A model generated the notes under the pieces. That model searched no databases, had not been told where the DNA came from, and saw only the letters and a program-made list of their open reading frames with translations. DNA of 61,859 nucleotides from Devosia sp. (GTDB lineage Bacteria > Pseudomonadota > Alphaproteobacteria > Rhizobiales > Devosiaceae): assembly GCA_026126125.1 (NCBI GenBank), contig JAHCJW010000005.1:1-61859 (forward strand), given 5' to 3'. Positions within the stretch are counted from its first letter, which is position 1; the number at the start of each line of letters is the position of its first letter. Position numbers and translations under genes: made by a program. Of this stretch, positions 36,683 to 45,970 are shown in pieces.

Positions 36683-37561
36683 TCACACGCGCTGGAACAC
36701 GGCAGGCGCAACCTGCCGCACGGGAATGGATGTTCCGATCATGGACTCGGAATGACCAAGAAGAAGATAACCGCCCGGACGCAAATGGCCGACGAGCCGG
36801 CCGATCACCGCCGCCTGGTCGGCCTTGTCGAAATAGATCAGCACATTGCGCAGCAAGATGATGTCGACATCACGGTCGAAGGGATAGGCGTCGTCCATGA
36901 GATTGAGCCGCTGAAACCGCACCAGTCGGCGCAGCTCGGGCACGATGCGGACCTCGGGGCGCAGGTCGGGCTTGCGCGACCACATCAGGTAACGCGCCTG
37001 CAGATCCTGGGGCACGGGCACGATCTGTTCGGCAGGATAGATGCCGCGCCGCCCCTGGTCGAGGACATCTGTCGACACATCGGTCCCCAGAATGGCGAAG
37101 CGAAACCCGGCCCGCTCCCGCGCCATCTCGGCCAGAACCATGGCAGTTGTATAGGCCTCGGCCCCGGTCGAAGCCGCCGCGCTCCACACTTTGAGCATCG
37201 GATTGCGCTCCCGGCTGCGGGCCGCAAGCAAGTCCGGCACCAGCCGCGAGCGCATCAGCCCGAAATGCTCCGGCTCGCGGAAGAAATCGGTCTTGTTGGT
37301 GGTCACTACATTGATGAGATAGACCAGTTCCTCCTCGAGCCCGTCCTTGCGGAAAATATAGTCGCAATAGGCCGAAAAGCTGGGCAAGGAGAGCGCACGC
37401 AGGCGGCGGCGAAGCCGTCCTTCCACCATTGTGCGCTTGGCCGGCGGCAGGCGAATCCCCACTTCCTGGCCGATCAGCGTGGCGATCCTGCCGAAATCGG
37501 CAGCACTGAGATGGTCATCTTCGGCTTGCAGAAGACGGGCTGGCGAAGCTGAGGCCACCAT
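36683..37561 (-). CDS. cheR: Chemotaxis protein methyltransferase CheR
   Basis: A 292-residue SAM-dependent methyltransferase that methylates receptor glutamates. The N-terminal helical domain includes [23 protein letters not shown] and [15 protein letters not shown]. The Rossmann domain has [21 protein letters not shown] (SAM-binding loop) and [13 protein letters not shown]. The visible MCP has no C-terminal pentapeptide tether, so CheR must dock on the receptor directly. GGAG is placed four bases before the ATG. It lies between cheW and cheB. Confidence 0.96.
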   Translation of the reverse strand: MVASASPARLLQAEDDHLSAADFGRIATLIGQEVGIRLPPAKRTMVEGRLRRRLRALSLPSFSAYCDYIFRKDGLEEELVYLINVVTTNKTDFFREPEHFGLMRSRLVPDLLAARSRERNPMLKVWSAAASTGAEAYTTAMVLAEMARERAGFRFAILGTDVSTDVLDQGRRGIYPAEQIVPVPQDLQARYLMWSRKPDLRPEVRIVPELRRLVRFQRLNLMDDAYPFDRDVDIILLRNVLIYFDKADQAAVIGRLVGHLRPGGYLLLGHSESMIGTSIPVRQVAPAVFQRV

Positions 37562-37609
37562 AAACTCCGTGGATAAAGAGCCAGCGCCGCGACGCTGGCC
37601 CGTTTCAGG

Positions 37610-38068
37610 TCAGGCGGCCGACAACACGGCGCTATGGCCCAGAAGCCGATCGAGATCGAGCACGGTGACGAACTCGCCATTGCGCCGGCCGATCCCCTCG
37701 ATGCAATGCCCGCTCCAGGCCGCATTGACCGCCGGGGGCGGATCGAGCTCGTCGCTATCGAGCACCGTGACCTCAAAGACCCGGTCGGCGCGCAGACCCA
37801 GGGTCACCGGACCCGAAGGGCCGGTGATCGAGAGCACGACGATGCGCGTGTTTTCCGTGTCGGTGGCCGGCTCCATGCCCAGGGTCAGGCGCAGGTCGAA
37901 CACCGGCACCCCCTGCCCGCGCACATCGATGATGCCGAGAAAGTTTTCCGGCGCCCGTGGCAGGCGCGAGATCATGCGCATATCCAGGATTTCCTGGACC
38001 TTGGTGACGGGCGCGGCGAATTTTTCATTGCCCACCCCGAGCGTCACATATTGGTTCTGGTCAGGCAT
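37610..38068 (-). CDS. cheW: CheW coupling protein (first of two)
   Basis: A 152-residue SH3-like adaptor linking receptors to CheA. QYVTLGVGNEKFAAPVTKVQEILDMRMISRLPRAPENFLGIIDVRGQGVPVFDLRLTLGM is the standard CheW pattern. The ATG at 38068 is taken because GAGAGG precedes it and the earlier Met would add an unlike extension. Located between the mcp gene and cheR. It differs from the second CheW at 40215, so the two may couple different receptors. Confidence 0.95.
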   Translation of the reverse strand: MPDQNQYVTLGVGNEKFAAPVTKVQEILDMRMISRLPRAPENFLGIIDVRGQGVPVFDLRLTLGMEPATDTENTRIVVLSITGPSGPVTLGLRADRVFEVTVLDSDELDPPPAVNAAWSGHCIEGIGRRNGEFVTVLDLDRLLGHSAVLSAA

Positions 38069-38136
38069 ACTGCCTCTCACTGGGCCGAATTGCGAACGAA
38101 GGCGCGCCACTCTCGCGGCGCGCCCATAAGGATCGG

Positions 38137-40218
38137 TCAGGCAGCGCCGCGGCGCGAGAAGTCGTCGTCGAGCTCGTCCGCGCCACCGTCGAGATCGAGG
38201 TCGAAGCCGCCGGAGCCGGTCCTGGACTTGGTCGCCTTGCTCATATGCGGGGCGGAGGCCATGACGGCGGCGCGCAGGTCGCGCTTGGCCGGCTTGGCCG
38301 CTGCCGTGGCGATGACCGTCGAGGAAGCATCGAGCCGGAAATAGGCGATGGCGGCCTGCAGCTGTTCGGCCTGGCTGGCCAGTTCCTCGGCCGTGGAGGA
38401 CATTTCCTCGGCGGCCGAAGTGTTCTGCTGGGTCACCTTGTCGAGCTGCTGGATGGCGGTGTTGATCTGGGCGGCACCGGCATTCTGTTCGCGGCTGCCG
38501 GCGGAGATCTCTTCCACCAATTCGGCCGTGCGCTGAATATCGGGCACCAGCTTGCCAAGCATGTCGCCAGCCGACTGGGCGGCCTTGACCGTGGTGCCGG
38601 ACAAGGTCGAGATTTCGGCGGCGGCGGCCTGCGAGCGCTCGGCCAGCTTGCGCACTTCGGAGGCGACGACGGCAAAGCCGCGGCCATGTTCGCCGGCGCG
38701 CGCCGCTTCCACCGCCGCATTGAGGGCGAGCAGATCGGTCTGACGGGCGATTTCCTGCACCACCATGATCTTTTCGGCGATGGTCTGCATGGCAGTGACG
38801 GCGTTGTTGACCGCTTCGCCCGAGGCGATGGCATCGGCCGCGGACTGGCGGGCGATCTTTTCGGTCTGGATGGCGTTGTCAGCCGACTGCTTGATGGTCG
38901 CGGCCATTTCTTCCATCGAAGCGGAGGCTTCCTCGGTCGAGGAGGCCTGCTCGGTGGCGCCCTGGCTCAACTGCTCGGCGGTCGCTGACATTTCGTGGCT
39001 GCCAGCGGCGACGTTGCGGGTCGCGGCGGTCACTTCGGCCACCACTTCGCGCAGCTTGCGCGTCATCATGTTCAGAGCCTTGATCAGATCGCCGACTTCG
39101 TCGTCGCCCTTGACGTCGGCCGTGGCCGAAAGATTCCCCGCGGCCACGTCGTCGGCCAGACGCACGGCGCTGGAGAGAGCCTTGGAGATGCTCATGACGA
39201 TCCAGGTTGCGGCGACGGCAGCGATCAGCACCGAGACGATAAGCAGACCGATGAGGAAGAGGCGGGTCTGTTCGTAGAGGCTTTCGGCATCCTCCAGTGC
39301 CTTGGCCGTGGTCTGCGCGTTACGGTCAATAATGCGATCGAGTACAGCGACCGCCTCGAGCCGCAACGGCGCGCTGCGGGTGTTGGCGATTTCCGTAGCG
39401 TTGTATTGTGAGCGCTGGATGGCAACGGCGTTGCCCTTGTCCATCGCGGCAAACATCTGATCGAAATCCGCGCGCAATTGCTGCGCGACCGCCGCTTCGG
39501 ACGGCCCCAGCAGCCGGGTCAGCCGGTCGATATTGGGCTCGATACGCTTGCGTACCCCGTCGAAATCGCCAAACCACTGGTCCTGCTTGGCCGGGTTGCC
39601 CGAAGCCAGCAGCACGTTGCGGTGCTGACGGAATATGTCGCTGGCGTCGAGCAGCAGGCTATTGGCCGCTTCAAAGGCGGGGAAGGCCGAAATATCGCCA
39701 TTGAGGACGCGCTGCGACAGCACCGGCAGCAGCTTCTCCATGGTGTTTTCGACGGCGGTGATGGCCGCGCTGCCTTCCGAGGTGGTGATGGCGAAGGCGA
39801 CCGTTTCGGAATTCTTCATCGCCTGCGCCCGCGCGTCGATCAGGGTCAGCCAATAGGCGTCGAGCGTGGTGAGGAAAACCTGCATGTCGCTGACATTGTC
39901 AGCATTGGTGAAGGTGCTCGCCAGATCGGTCGCGAAGGTCTTGATCTGGTTGAAGTTGGTCTGCATGGAGCTTTCCAGCGCACTCAACTCGGCATCGTCG
40001 GTGCTGAGCATCATGGCCCGCATGTCGTTGGCCATGGAAGTCAGATCGGCCTCGACATCCTTGAGCTTCTGGGCGCGCTGCACGGGACCGTTGATGACGG
40101 TGCCCATGGACTGGTTGATCCCGCCCAAGCCCTGCAACGCCAAAAACATGCTGGCGCCGGACAGGACCACAACGGTCGTGAACACAGCGGCCAGTTTTGT
40201 CTTGATAGTCAATCTCAC
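38137..40218 (-). CDS. Methyl-accepting chemotaxis protein
   Basis: A 693-residue transmembrane receptor. TM1 at about 9-31, a large periplasmic helical sensor (32-318, four-helix-bundle-like), TM2 at about 320-342, HAMP 343-395, then the cytoplasmic hairpin with the conserved tip [41 protein letters not shown] (about 489-529). The C-terminus is Arg/Asp-rich ([16 protein letters not shown]) and lacks an NWETF-type pentapeptide. It is coupled to the upstream cheW by ATGA, so it is the dedicated receptor of this operon. Ligand unknown. Confidence 0.96.
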   Translation of the reverse strand: MRLTIKTKLAAVFTTVVVLSGASMFLALQGLGGINQSMGTVINGPVQRAQKLKDVEADLTSMANDMRAMMLSTDDAELSALESSMQTNFNQIKTFATDLASTFTNADNVSDMQVFLTTLDAYWLTLIDARAQAMKNSETVAFAITTSEGSAAITAVENTMEKLLPVLSQRVLNGDISAFPAFEAANSLLLDASDIFRQHRNVLLASGNPAKQDQWFGDFDGVRKRIEPNIDRLTRLLGPSEAAVAQQLRADFDQMFAAMDKGNAVAIQRSQYNATEIANTRSAPLRLEAVAVLDRIIDRNAQTTAKALEDAESLYEQTRLFLIGLLIVSVLIAAVAATWIVMSISKALSSAVRLADDVAAGNLSATADVKGDDEVGDLIKALNMMTRKLREVVAEVTAATRNVAAGSHEMSATAEQLSQGATEQASSTEEASASMEEMAATIKQSADNAIQTEKIARQSAADAIASGEAVNNAVTAMQTIAEKIMVVQEIARQTDLLALNAAVEAARAGEHGRGFAVVASEVRKLAERSQAAAAEISTLSGTTVKAAQSAGDMLGKLVPDIQRTAELVEEISAGSREQNAGAAQINTAIQQLDKVTQQNTSAAEEMSSTAEELASQAEQLQAAIAYFRLDASSTVIATAAAKPAKRDLRAAVMASAPHMSKATKSRTGSGGFDLDLDGGADELDDDFSRRGAA

Positions 40219-40727
40219 GGTGCAGACCTTTCTTCTGAAGCCGCTGCGGGCGCGCTTCTGCCGCCCGATGTTTCGAAAATACGTTCCATATCGGGAATGA
40301 TGATGAAGCCGCCATTGCGCTTGCCAATGCCCTTGACGAATTCGGGGCGCCAGCGCATGCCGACCTTGGGGGCCTCCTCGATGGAGGCGGCCTCGATGTC
40401 GGTGACGTCGTGAACCTTGTCGGCCAGAATGCCGGCAATGGTGGGCTCGCCATCGATGTCGACTTCCATGACGACGATGCGGGTATCCTGGTCGGGCTCG
40501 GGCCGCTCCATGCCGAACATCACCCGCAGGTCGGCCAGGGGCACGACGCGCCCCCGGACATTGATGAGGCCGCCCACAAAGGCGGGGGCATTGGGCACTT
40601 CGGTGATGGGCACGAGGTCGAGGATTTCCCGGACCCGGCTCGCCTCGACCGCGAAAAGCTCGTCTTCAAGACGAATGGTCAGCGCCGTCATCGGCGCATC
40701 CGGCCCGCCTGCTTGGATCGTGCTCAT
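40215..40727 (-). CDS. cheW: CheW coupling protein (second)
   Basis: A 170-residue CheW protein. [58 protein letters not shown] is diagnostic, followed by [22 protein letters not shown]. It overlaps cheA upstream and mcp downstream by ATGA, so CheA, CheW and the receptor are produced from coupled cistrons. It is longer than the copy at 37610, with Pro/Ala/Glu-rich ends. Confidence 0.95.
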   Translation of the reverse strand: MSTIQAGGPDAPMTALTIRLEDELFAVEASRVREILDLVPITEVPNAPAFVGGLINVRGRVVPLADLRVMFGMERPEPDQDTRIVVMEVDIDGEPTIAGILADKVHDVTDIEAASIEEAPKVGMRWRPEFVKGIGKRNGGFIIIPDMERIFETSGGRSAPAAASEERSAP

Positions 40728-42763
40728 GCGGCCCTCCCCATGGCTAGATTGTTCTCGACATAGCTCTGGCCCGACGCCACCAGATGCGCGGTGTCGAGGA
40801 TCAGGGCCACGCTGCCATCGCCCAGGATCGTCGCGCCGGAGAACGACTTGATGGCCGAATGCAGCTTGGACAGTTGCTTGATGACGGTCTGGTTGTTGCC
40901 GATGATCTGATCGACCACCAGGCCAACGCGGCCTTCGCCGGAAGAGACGATGACCACCTTCTGGTGCTCATCGGCGGCACCCTTGAGCCCGAAGACCTCG
41001 CGCAGACGCAGATAGGGCACGAGGGAGCCGCGTATATCGAGGAAATTGCGCCCCTTGGCATAGGCCTCGATCCCGCCGGGCAGTTCGACGCACTCCTCCA
41101 CCGCCGCCAGCGGGATGGTGTAGCGGCCATTGCCGACGCGGACGAGCATGCCATCGATGATGGCGAGGGTGAGCGGCAGACGCAGGGTGAGCGTCGAACC
41201 CTGGCCGGGCCTGCTGACCAGGTCGATGGTGCCGCGCAGCCCGTCTATGGTGCGCTTGACCACGTCCATGCCCACGCCCCGCCCAGAAAGTGCGGTGACC
41301 TCCTTGGCGGTCGAAAAACCCGGCGCGAAGATCAGGTGGTGCAGTTCCTGCTCGGTAAGCTTGGTTTCGGGGGTGATGATGCCGTTTTCCTCGGCCCGAG
41401 CGCGAATGCGCGCCACATCGAGCCCGGCCCCGTCATCGGAGACGGAAATGGCCACCTCGGCTCCCGAATAGACCGCTGAAAGCCGCACCGTGCCCAGGGG
41501 CGACTTGCCCGGCGCCGCGCGTTTTTCGGCGCTTTCCAGGCCATGATCCACCGCGTTGCGGATCAGGTGCACCAGCGGATCGGCCAGGCGCTCGATCATG
41601 GTCTTGTCGAGCTCGGTGTCTTCGCCGGTGGTGATGAATTCGATCGGCTTGCCCAGCTCGCCCGACAGATCGTGCACGAGGCGGCGGAAGCGGCTGAACA
41701 GCGTGCCGATGGGCACCATGCGGATGCCCATCGTGGTGTCGCGCAGGCCCGAAGACAGGCGTTCGAGCTCTTCGGCGATGGTCTTGAGATTGATATCGGC
41801 GCTGGAGGCGGCGATCTGGGTCAGGCGCGCCTGGGCGATGACCAGTTCGCCGACCCGATCCATCAATTCATCGAGCCGTTCGGCCGGCACACGAAGCGAA
41901 GTGGCGGCAGGCTTATCATCGGAGGGCTTATCCGCCGGCTTGGCGCGCTTGGGTGCCACGGCGACCGGCGCGGCAGCGGCAATAGCGACGGAAGGCTCGG
42001 GGGCGACCAAGGGCTCCGGCTCCGGCAGCGTGGCCTCCTCTTCCTCGTGCAGCGGCTCGAGGCTCAGCTCCATCGTGTCGCGCAGGAACAGGAACACATC
42101 ATCGATCGCCGCAGCCGGATCATCGGCGGTCAGGTCGACCTGCCAGCCGATATAGGCGTTTTCCGGCTCGAGCAGGTCGAGATTTGGAATGCGATCGGTC
42201 AGCGCCGTGACGACCACGGGCCCGATCTGCGCCAGCTCTTCGAGCAGCAGCAAGGGGTTGGTGCCGTAGATGAGGGCATCGGCCGGCAGGTGGAAGGTGA
42301 GACGCCAGCGCTTGCTCGCGGTGGCACCGCCCTTGGCGGCCGTGGAGAGAGCCTTCGCAGGCACGGCCTCGGCGGGAGCGGTAGGGAAAGCGTCGCCATC
42401 GACGATGGCGCGCAGTTCGGCAAGAATACGCACGCCGCCATCCACGGGCGCATCGGGCGTTTCGATCAGCAGATGGATATGGTCCTTGGCATCGAGCGCC
42501 ACGCCGATCAGCGCGGTGTCGACCTGGCTCTGACCCTTGCGCACCCGATCGAAGGCGGTTTCGAACTCGTGCACGAACTCGGCCACCGCCGTGAAGCCGA
42601 ACATGGCGCCCGAACCCTTGATGGTGTGCAGCGCGCGAAAGGTGGAATTGATGAGATCGTTATTGGCCGGATCCTGTTCCAGATCCAGAAGGCCCGCTTC
42701 GAGCTGATCGAGCAGCTCGCGCGCCTCCTGACGGAACGTCTCGGTCGGATCGGAAATGTTCAT
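40724..42763 (-). CDS. cheA: Chemotaxis histidine kinase CheA
   Basis: A 679-residue kinase with P1-P5 layout. The Hpt domain has phospho-acceptor H46 in RALHTIKGSGAMFGF. A P2-like region (RWRLTFHLPADALIYGTNPLLLLEEL, about 147-235) follows an Ala-rich linker. P3 dimerisation (VPAERLDELMDRVGELVIAQARL) and P4 ATPase (HLIRNAVDHGLE N-box, DDGAGLD G1, GRGVGMDVVK G2) are intact. The P5 regulatory SH3-like domain ends GDGSVALILDTAHLV. It phosphorylates CheY and CheB. Overlaps cheY upstream and cheW downstream. Confidence 0.97.
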   Translation of the reverse strand: MNISDPTETFRQEARELLDQLEAGLLDLEQDPANNDLINSTFRALHTIKGSGAMFGFTAVAEFVHEFETAFDRVRKGQSQVDTALIGVALDAKDHIHLLIETPDAPVDGGVRILAELRAIVDGDAFPTAPAEAVPAKALSTAAKGGATASKRWRLTFHLPADALIYGTNPLLLLEELAQIGPVVVTALTDRIPNLDLLEPENAYIGWQVDLTADDPAAAIDDVFLFLRDTMELSLEPLHEEEEATLPEPEPLVAPEPSVAIAAAAPVAVAPKRAKPADKPSDDKPAATSLRVPAERLDELMDRVGELVIAQARLTQIAASSADINLKTIAEELERLSSGLRDTTMGIRMVPIGTLFSRFRRLVHDLSGELGKPIEFITTGEDTELDKTMIERLADPLVHLIRNAVDHGLESAEKRAAPGKSPLGTVRLSAVYSGAEVAISVSDDGAGLDVARIRARAEENGIITPETKLTEQELHHLIFAPGFSTAKEVTALSGRGVGMDVVKRTIDGLRGTIDLVSRPGQGSTLTLRLPLTLAIIDGMLVRVGNGRYTIPLAAVEECVELPGGIEAYAKGRNFLDIRGSLVPYLRLREVFGLKGAADEHQKVVIVSSGEGRVGLVVDQIIGNNQTVIKQLSKLHSAIKSFSGATILGDGSVALILDTAHLVASGQSYVENNLAMGRAA

Positions 42764-43128
42764 GCTCCCGTGACCTTCTTGATGACCGCCAGCAGCTGAT
42801 CCTGCTTGAACGGCTTGACGATCCAGCCGGTGGCCCCGGCCTCCTTGGCCTGACGCTTGAGTTCCTCATCGGACTCCGTGGTCAGCAGGATGATCGGAAT
42901 GCCCTTGCTGGCCGGGTGCTGGCGATATTTGCGAATGAACTCGATGCCGTTGAGAACCGGCATATTGAGGTCGGTGATCACCGCATGGACCGTATTGGTC
43001 GTGGCCTTGTCATAGCCGTCCTGGCCATTGACGGCCTCGATGACATCAAGGCCCGCGCCCGTGAGGGTCATGGCCACCATCTGTCGGATGGAGGCGGAAT
43101 CGTCGATTGTCAGAATAGTCTTGCTCAT
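42760..43128 (-). CDS. cheY: Chemotaxis response regulator CheY
   Basis: A 122-residue single-domain receiver. Acidic pair in TIDDSASIRQM, phospho-acceptor Asp in AVITDLNMPVLNG, Thr in ILLTTESDEE and Lys in WIVKPFKQDQL are all present. It should bind the flagellar switch when phosphorylated. It is the only CheY in the window. Two-CheY systems use a phosphate sink; here no second copy is in the operon, which makes a dedicated phosphatase of interest. Overlaps cheA and the STAS gene by ATGA. Confidence 0.96.
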   Translation of the reverse strand: MSKTILTIDDSASIRQMVAMTLTGAGLDVIEAVNGQDGYDKATTNTVHAVITDLNMPVLNGIEFIRKYRQHPASKGIPIILLTTESDEELKRQAKEAGATGWIVKPFKQDQLLAVIKKVTGA

Positions 43129-43460
43129 GGCGTCGAGGCCCCGATTGTCTGATGAGATTGGCCAGCCCAGAACGTCGCCGTCGCCTCTGCCGCCAGCAGG
43201 CCGGCCGCCTCGAGCACACGGCGCAAGGGCTCGGCGATCGGGGCCAGCATCACCAGGGCCTTGCCTTCCGCGCCGGCCTTGATCCGGGCCGACAGGAGCG
43301 CCTGCACCGTGGTGAGGTCCGCGCCGGTCATGGTCTGGGTATCGATGCCGATATCGGCATGCGCATCGAGCGCCTGTCGCAGGGCGGCAGCCACGTCCTG
43401 CGCCGCCTTGATGGTGGCATCGCCACCCAGAATGAGCGTGTAAGAGCGGGCGTCGGTCAT
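43125..43460 (-). CDS. STAS-domain protein, first gene of the che operon
   Basis: A 111-residue protein of STAS/anti-sigma-factor-antagonist fold: SYTLILGGDATIKAAQDVAAALRQALDAHADIGIDTQTMTGADLTTVQALLSARIKAGAEGKAL. The usual D-S-S-G phospho-serine site is replaced by ADLTTV, so phospho-control by a kinase is doubtful. Such proteins often lead che operons in alphaproteobacteria; their role is not well defined. Start ATG 43460 has no good ribosome site; a TTG at 43478 is the alternative. The operon promoter should lie just upstream. Confidence 0.78.
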   Translation of the reverse strand: MTDARSYTLILGGDATIKAAQDVAAALRQALDAHADIGIDTQTMTGADLTTVQALLSARIKAGAEGKALVMLAPIAEPLRRVLEAAGLLAAEATATFWAGQSHQTIGASTP

Positions 43461-43478
43461 GACCGCGACCCAGGGCAA

Positions 43479-44027
43479 AGGTAAATTAACGGTAACAATC
43501 TGCTTCTCCGCGGCAAGGCGAATAGAGAAATGATGGGCGAAGTGAAGTCATCAGGCGGAACAGGCGTCCGTCTGTAAAATGATCTGGAGGTGTCTGGAGC
43601 CGTATCCTCATCCGGCGCACTGCCACATTTCCACACATGGCTTAACCGATGGTTACAAACCCTTATCGGCCCTAAGTATTATCTCGAAATTTACAATGTT
43701 GATTTCGTGCCCATTAAGCAAAAGATCAACAATCTTGACCGAGACGACTCTGAATCAAGAGCCGAAACACTTGAATCTTCGGCTCAGGGACATGAATCGT
43801 CCCCGAGTCTTCCTGTAACGAATACTGATCGATTCACTTGCCCGAGAGGCAATAAGCCCGAAAAACCGCCCAAAGCGCAGAGGATTGCCGGCCATCCACG
43901 CCAAGGCGGGACGGCGGGATCACCGCTGCTCTTGGCGCGCGGGCAGACCCTGCCAGCGCCATTGTGATGTGCGGCAAATTATTCCGTCGCTGTCACGGTC
44001 AGGAAGATTGCGGCCAGAGGCGGCGGA
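43479..44027. other. Gene-free, relatively AT-rich region upstream of the che operon
   Basis: No supported gene; short open frames here lack ribosome sites and protein-like composition. The 43480-43560 part likely holds the che promoter (minus strand; GGTAAATTAACGGTAAC carries a GGTAA direct repeat). The 43735-43850 part contains a hairpin GAGCCGAA/TTCGGCTC (43759-43785), then GGGA/TCCC (43787-43803), and a recurring TGAATC motif. A small RNA or regulatory leader is possible but unproven. Confidence 0.4.
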
Positions 44028-45080
44028 TCAGCGGCCGGCGAGCCAGGTGAATTTGGGCGAGGCGATCATTTGCAAATCCCGGGTTTCGCCCCCCACACGG
44101 CGCAGCAGCAATTGCCCCAGATTGCGGCCGGCTTCGGCAAAGTCCTCGAATACGGTTTCCGCCTCGGGCTGAAACTGCATGAACATGGACGAAGCCTGTT
44201 TGGTGACGACATGGGCGTTACGGCCCACCACCAGTCCGGCCTCGTTCAACCCGCCGATAATGGCCAGAGCCGAAAGTTCGGACGCGCCCACATAGCCATC
44301 GGGCCCATCGGGACGCTTGGCGCGCTTGATGACATAGTTGCGGATGGCATCGGTGGCGCTGCTCAGATTGACGTCGGCGGCGAATTCATGGGCGATGCCC
44401 AGCTCGCGCGCCGCCCGCTCCATGCCCGCCTTGAGATGTTCGGTATAGGTCAGGGCGCTGTCGGGCAGGACGATCGACACCTTCTTGCAGCCCTTCTCCG
44501 CCAGGCGCCGGGTGGCGCCATAGGCAAAGGCCTCATTGTCGAAATCGACGAAGGGATGGGGTTCGGGCCAGTGGCTGCGGCCATGGCTGACAAACGGAAA
44601 ATCATTGTCGAGCAGGAAGCGGATGCGCTCGTCGAAGGGCTCGGTCTTGGAAAAAATCACCCCATCGGCCATGCGATTGCGCACGATGTGACGGATCGGC
44701 TCGATCGGCTGCACATTGCGGAATAGCGGTGTGATGACCAGGTGATAGGCCGTGTCGCGCAGGGCCTCGGTAATGCCGGTCACCAGCGAGGTGCCGAACC
44801 CATAGATCTGCTCGTCGGGCTCCAGGATCAGCGCCACGACATTGGTGCGTCCGGTCTTGAGGCGGAGGGCGGCGCGATCGGGCAGATAGCCGATTTCGGC
44901 CGCGATCTTCTGCACCCGGTCGCGGGTTTCCTGCGCCAGCTCTGGGGCATTGTTGAGTGCCCGCGAAATGGTGGTCACGGCCAGGCCCGTCATTTGGGCG
45001 ATGGTCTTCAGGGTCGGTTTGCCCGATGGCTTGACGCCACGCTTGCCTCGCGCAGCGGGCGGCAAATGGTCTTGCGGCAA
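44028..45080 (-). CDS. LacI-family transcriptional regulator
   Basis: A 350-residue repressor. HTH at about 22-75 (TLKTIAQMTGLAVTTISRALNNAPELAQETRDRVQKIAAEIGYLPDRAALRLKTGRTNVVALIL) and a periplasmic-binding-protein-like effector domain (GFGTSLVTGITEAL, NRMADGVIFSKTEP, PFVDFDNEAFAYGATRRLAEKGCKKVSIVLP). The frame apparently starts at TTG 45080, with GAGGGGAA about nine bases before it; no in-frame ATG exists before the HTH. Neighbouring genes do not reveal its target. A long palindrome about 100 bases upstream may be an operator. Confidence 0.9.
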   Translation of the reverse strand: MPQDHLPPAARGKRGVKPSGKPTLKTIAQMTGLAVTTISRALNNAPELAQETRDRVQKIAAEIGYLPDRAALRLKTGRTNVVALILEPDEQIYGFGTSLVTGITEALRDTAYHLVITPLFRNVQPIEPIRHIVRNRMADGVIFSKTEPFDERIRFLLDNDFPFVSHGRSHWPEPHPFVDFDNEAFAYGATRRLAEKGCKKVSIVLPDSALTYTEHLKAGMERAARELGIAHEFAADVNLSSATDAIRNYVIKRAKRPDGPDGYVGASELSALAIIGGLNEAGLVVGRNAHVVTKQASSMFMQFQPEAETVFEDFAEAGRNLGQLLLRRVGGETRDLQMIASPKFTWLAGR

Positions 45081-45180
45081 CTTGGTCTTCCCCTCGGCCT
45101 GCCACCGAGAGCGGGCGGCGCTTCAAGCCGCCAGAACAACAGATTGCATCGCTCAGTTCAAGCGAAGCAGCATGAAAAAT

Positions 45181-45201
45181 ATATGAATTTTAAATTCATA
45201 T
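45181..45201. promoter_or_regulatory. Perfect 21-base AT-rich palindrome
   Basis: Ten-base arms ATATGAATTT and AAATTCATAT surround one central T. It lies about 100 bases upstream of the LacI start in a GC-rich genome, which points to a protein-binding site. It lacks the central CG of classical LacI operators, so the cognate regulator may be different. The remaining 45081-45581 sequence holds only the candidate small frame at 45355. Confidence 0.55.
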
Positions 45202-45354
45202 TATTAAGTCGCGACGAAAGTCGAGCAGAGTTTTTCGTTTTTTCGTCGCTTTGCGCACGCACAAGCACTGGAATTCGCTGCGGCGCTGCCCTATCTTGGC
45301 CGGGCTGCATGCTTGCGCGATGCCGCTGTGTCCTAAACACCCGCAGGGAGAGGA

Positions 45355-45468
45355 ATGACGATGACGACATCGACAACCATTACCATCCATGCCGTGTGTT
45401 CGACCGTAGTACTCCGACCGCTTGGCGCCAAACGTTGGCAAGGGCCCTGTCGTTCGAAACGAATGTGA
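45355..45468 (+). CDS. Candidate 37-residue Thr/Ile-rich small protein or leader peptide
   Basis: GGGAGAGGA directly precedes ATG 45355. The frame starts MTMTTSTTITIHAVCSTVV and ends KRM at TGA 45468. Seven Thr and two Ile in the first 11 residues recall attenuation leaders such as ThrL, but no thr or ilv gene follows; the next frame is the 71-residue protein at 45582. Coding status rests only on the ribosome site and composition. Confidence 0.35.
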   Translation: MTMTTSTTITIHAVCSTVVLRPLGAKRWQGPCRSKRM

Positions 45469-45581
45469 TCTTTCGTCACATCTCCGTCTCAGAATCCCGA
45501 TAGACCCGCAGCGACCGGAAACAGGCGCGGAATTGTCCGCTGCTTCCTCCTCCGGATTCGCCGCGCAAGTGGAAGTCCACC

Positions 45582-45797
45582 ATGCAGGAAAATAGTCTCA
45601 ACAGGGCCGAAACGCATCGGCCAACCGTTATCGAAGTGGGTGGCGAGCCGCTGGGCGTCGTCGTGCCGGCCGAGGGTGGCTATCGCTTTTTAGCGGTGAA
45701 GCTTCCCGCTTTCGCCGTGGACGGACAGCACTTCCCCAGCATCGAAACCGCCCATCTCGCCGTCAGCGCCGCCGTTCGGAACTCCGACCTCGTGTAA
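45582..45797 (+). CDS. Small hypothetical protein
   Basis: A 71-residue soluble protein: PTVIEVGGEPLGVVVPAEGGYRFLAVKLPAFAVDGQHFPSIETAHLAVSAAV. Its alternating strand-like pattern and normal codon use suggest a real gene, and I have the impression of similar short unnamed rhizobial proteins. A weak GGAAG precedes the ATG. No membrane segment or signal. No function can be assigned. It stands alone, followed by a dispersed repeat. Confidence 0.62.
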   Translation: MQENSLNRAETHRPTVIEVGGEPLGVVVPAEGGYRFLAVKLPAFAVDGQHFPSIETAHLAVSAAVRNSDLV

Positions 45798-45900
45798 AGA
45801 ACGCGGCGATCCGGCCTCTTCGCCCACCCGCTGGAGGCCGGGGGCGGAGGAGCCGACCATTTTGCTGCGCGCCGCGTTTCTTTCAGCTTCGCTCCACTCG

Positions 45901-45970
45901 CTTTAGCGCTTTGTTTTGGCGCATGTCTTTGCCCCGAAACCGGTTTCCACTTTCGGGAGACATGCCCTAA
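45901..45970 (+). repeat. Dispersed repeat, copy B (right part)
   Basis: TTTAGCGCTTTGTTTTGGC, GCATGTCTTTGCCCCGAAACC and TTTCGGGAGACATGCCCTAA match the right two thirds of the long repeat at 50147 and 19845. Its edge supplies the TAG stop of the small gene at 45967. Confidence 0.8.

Noticed and set aside
43579-43967. Two overlapping short frames (79 and 125 codons)
   Set aside because: No ribosome site, no protein-like pattern, and they fall in an AT-rich structured region.
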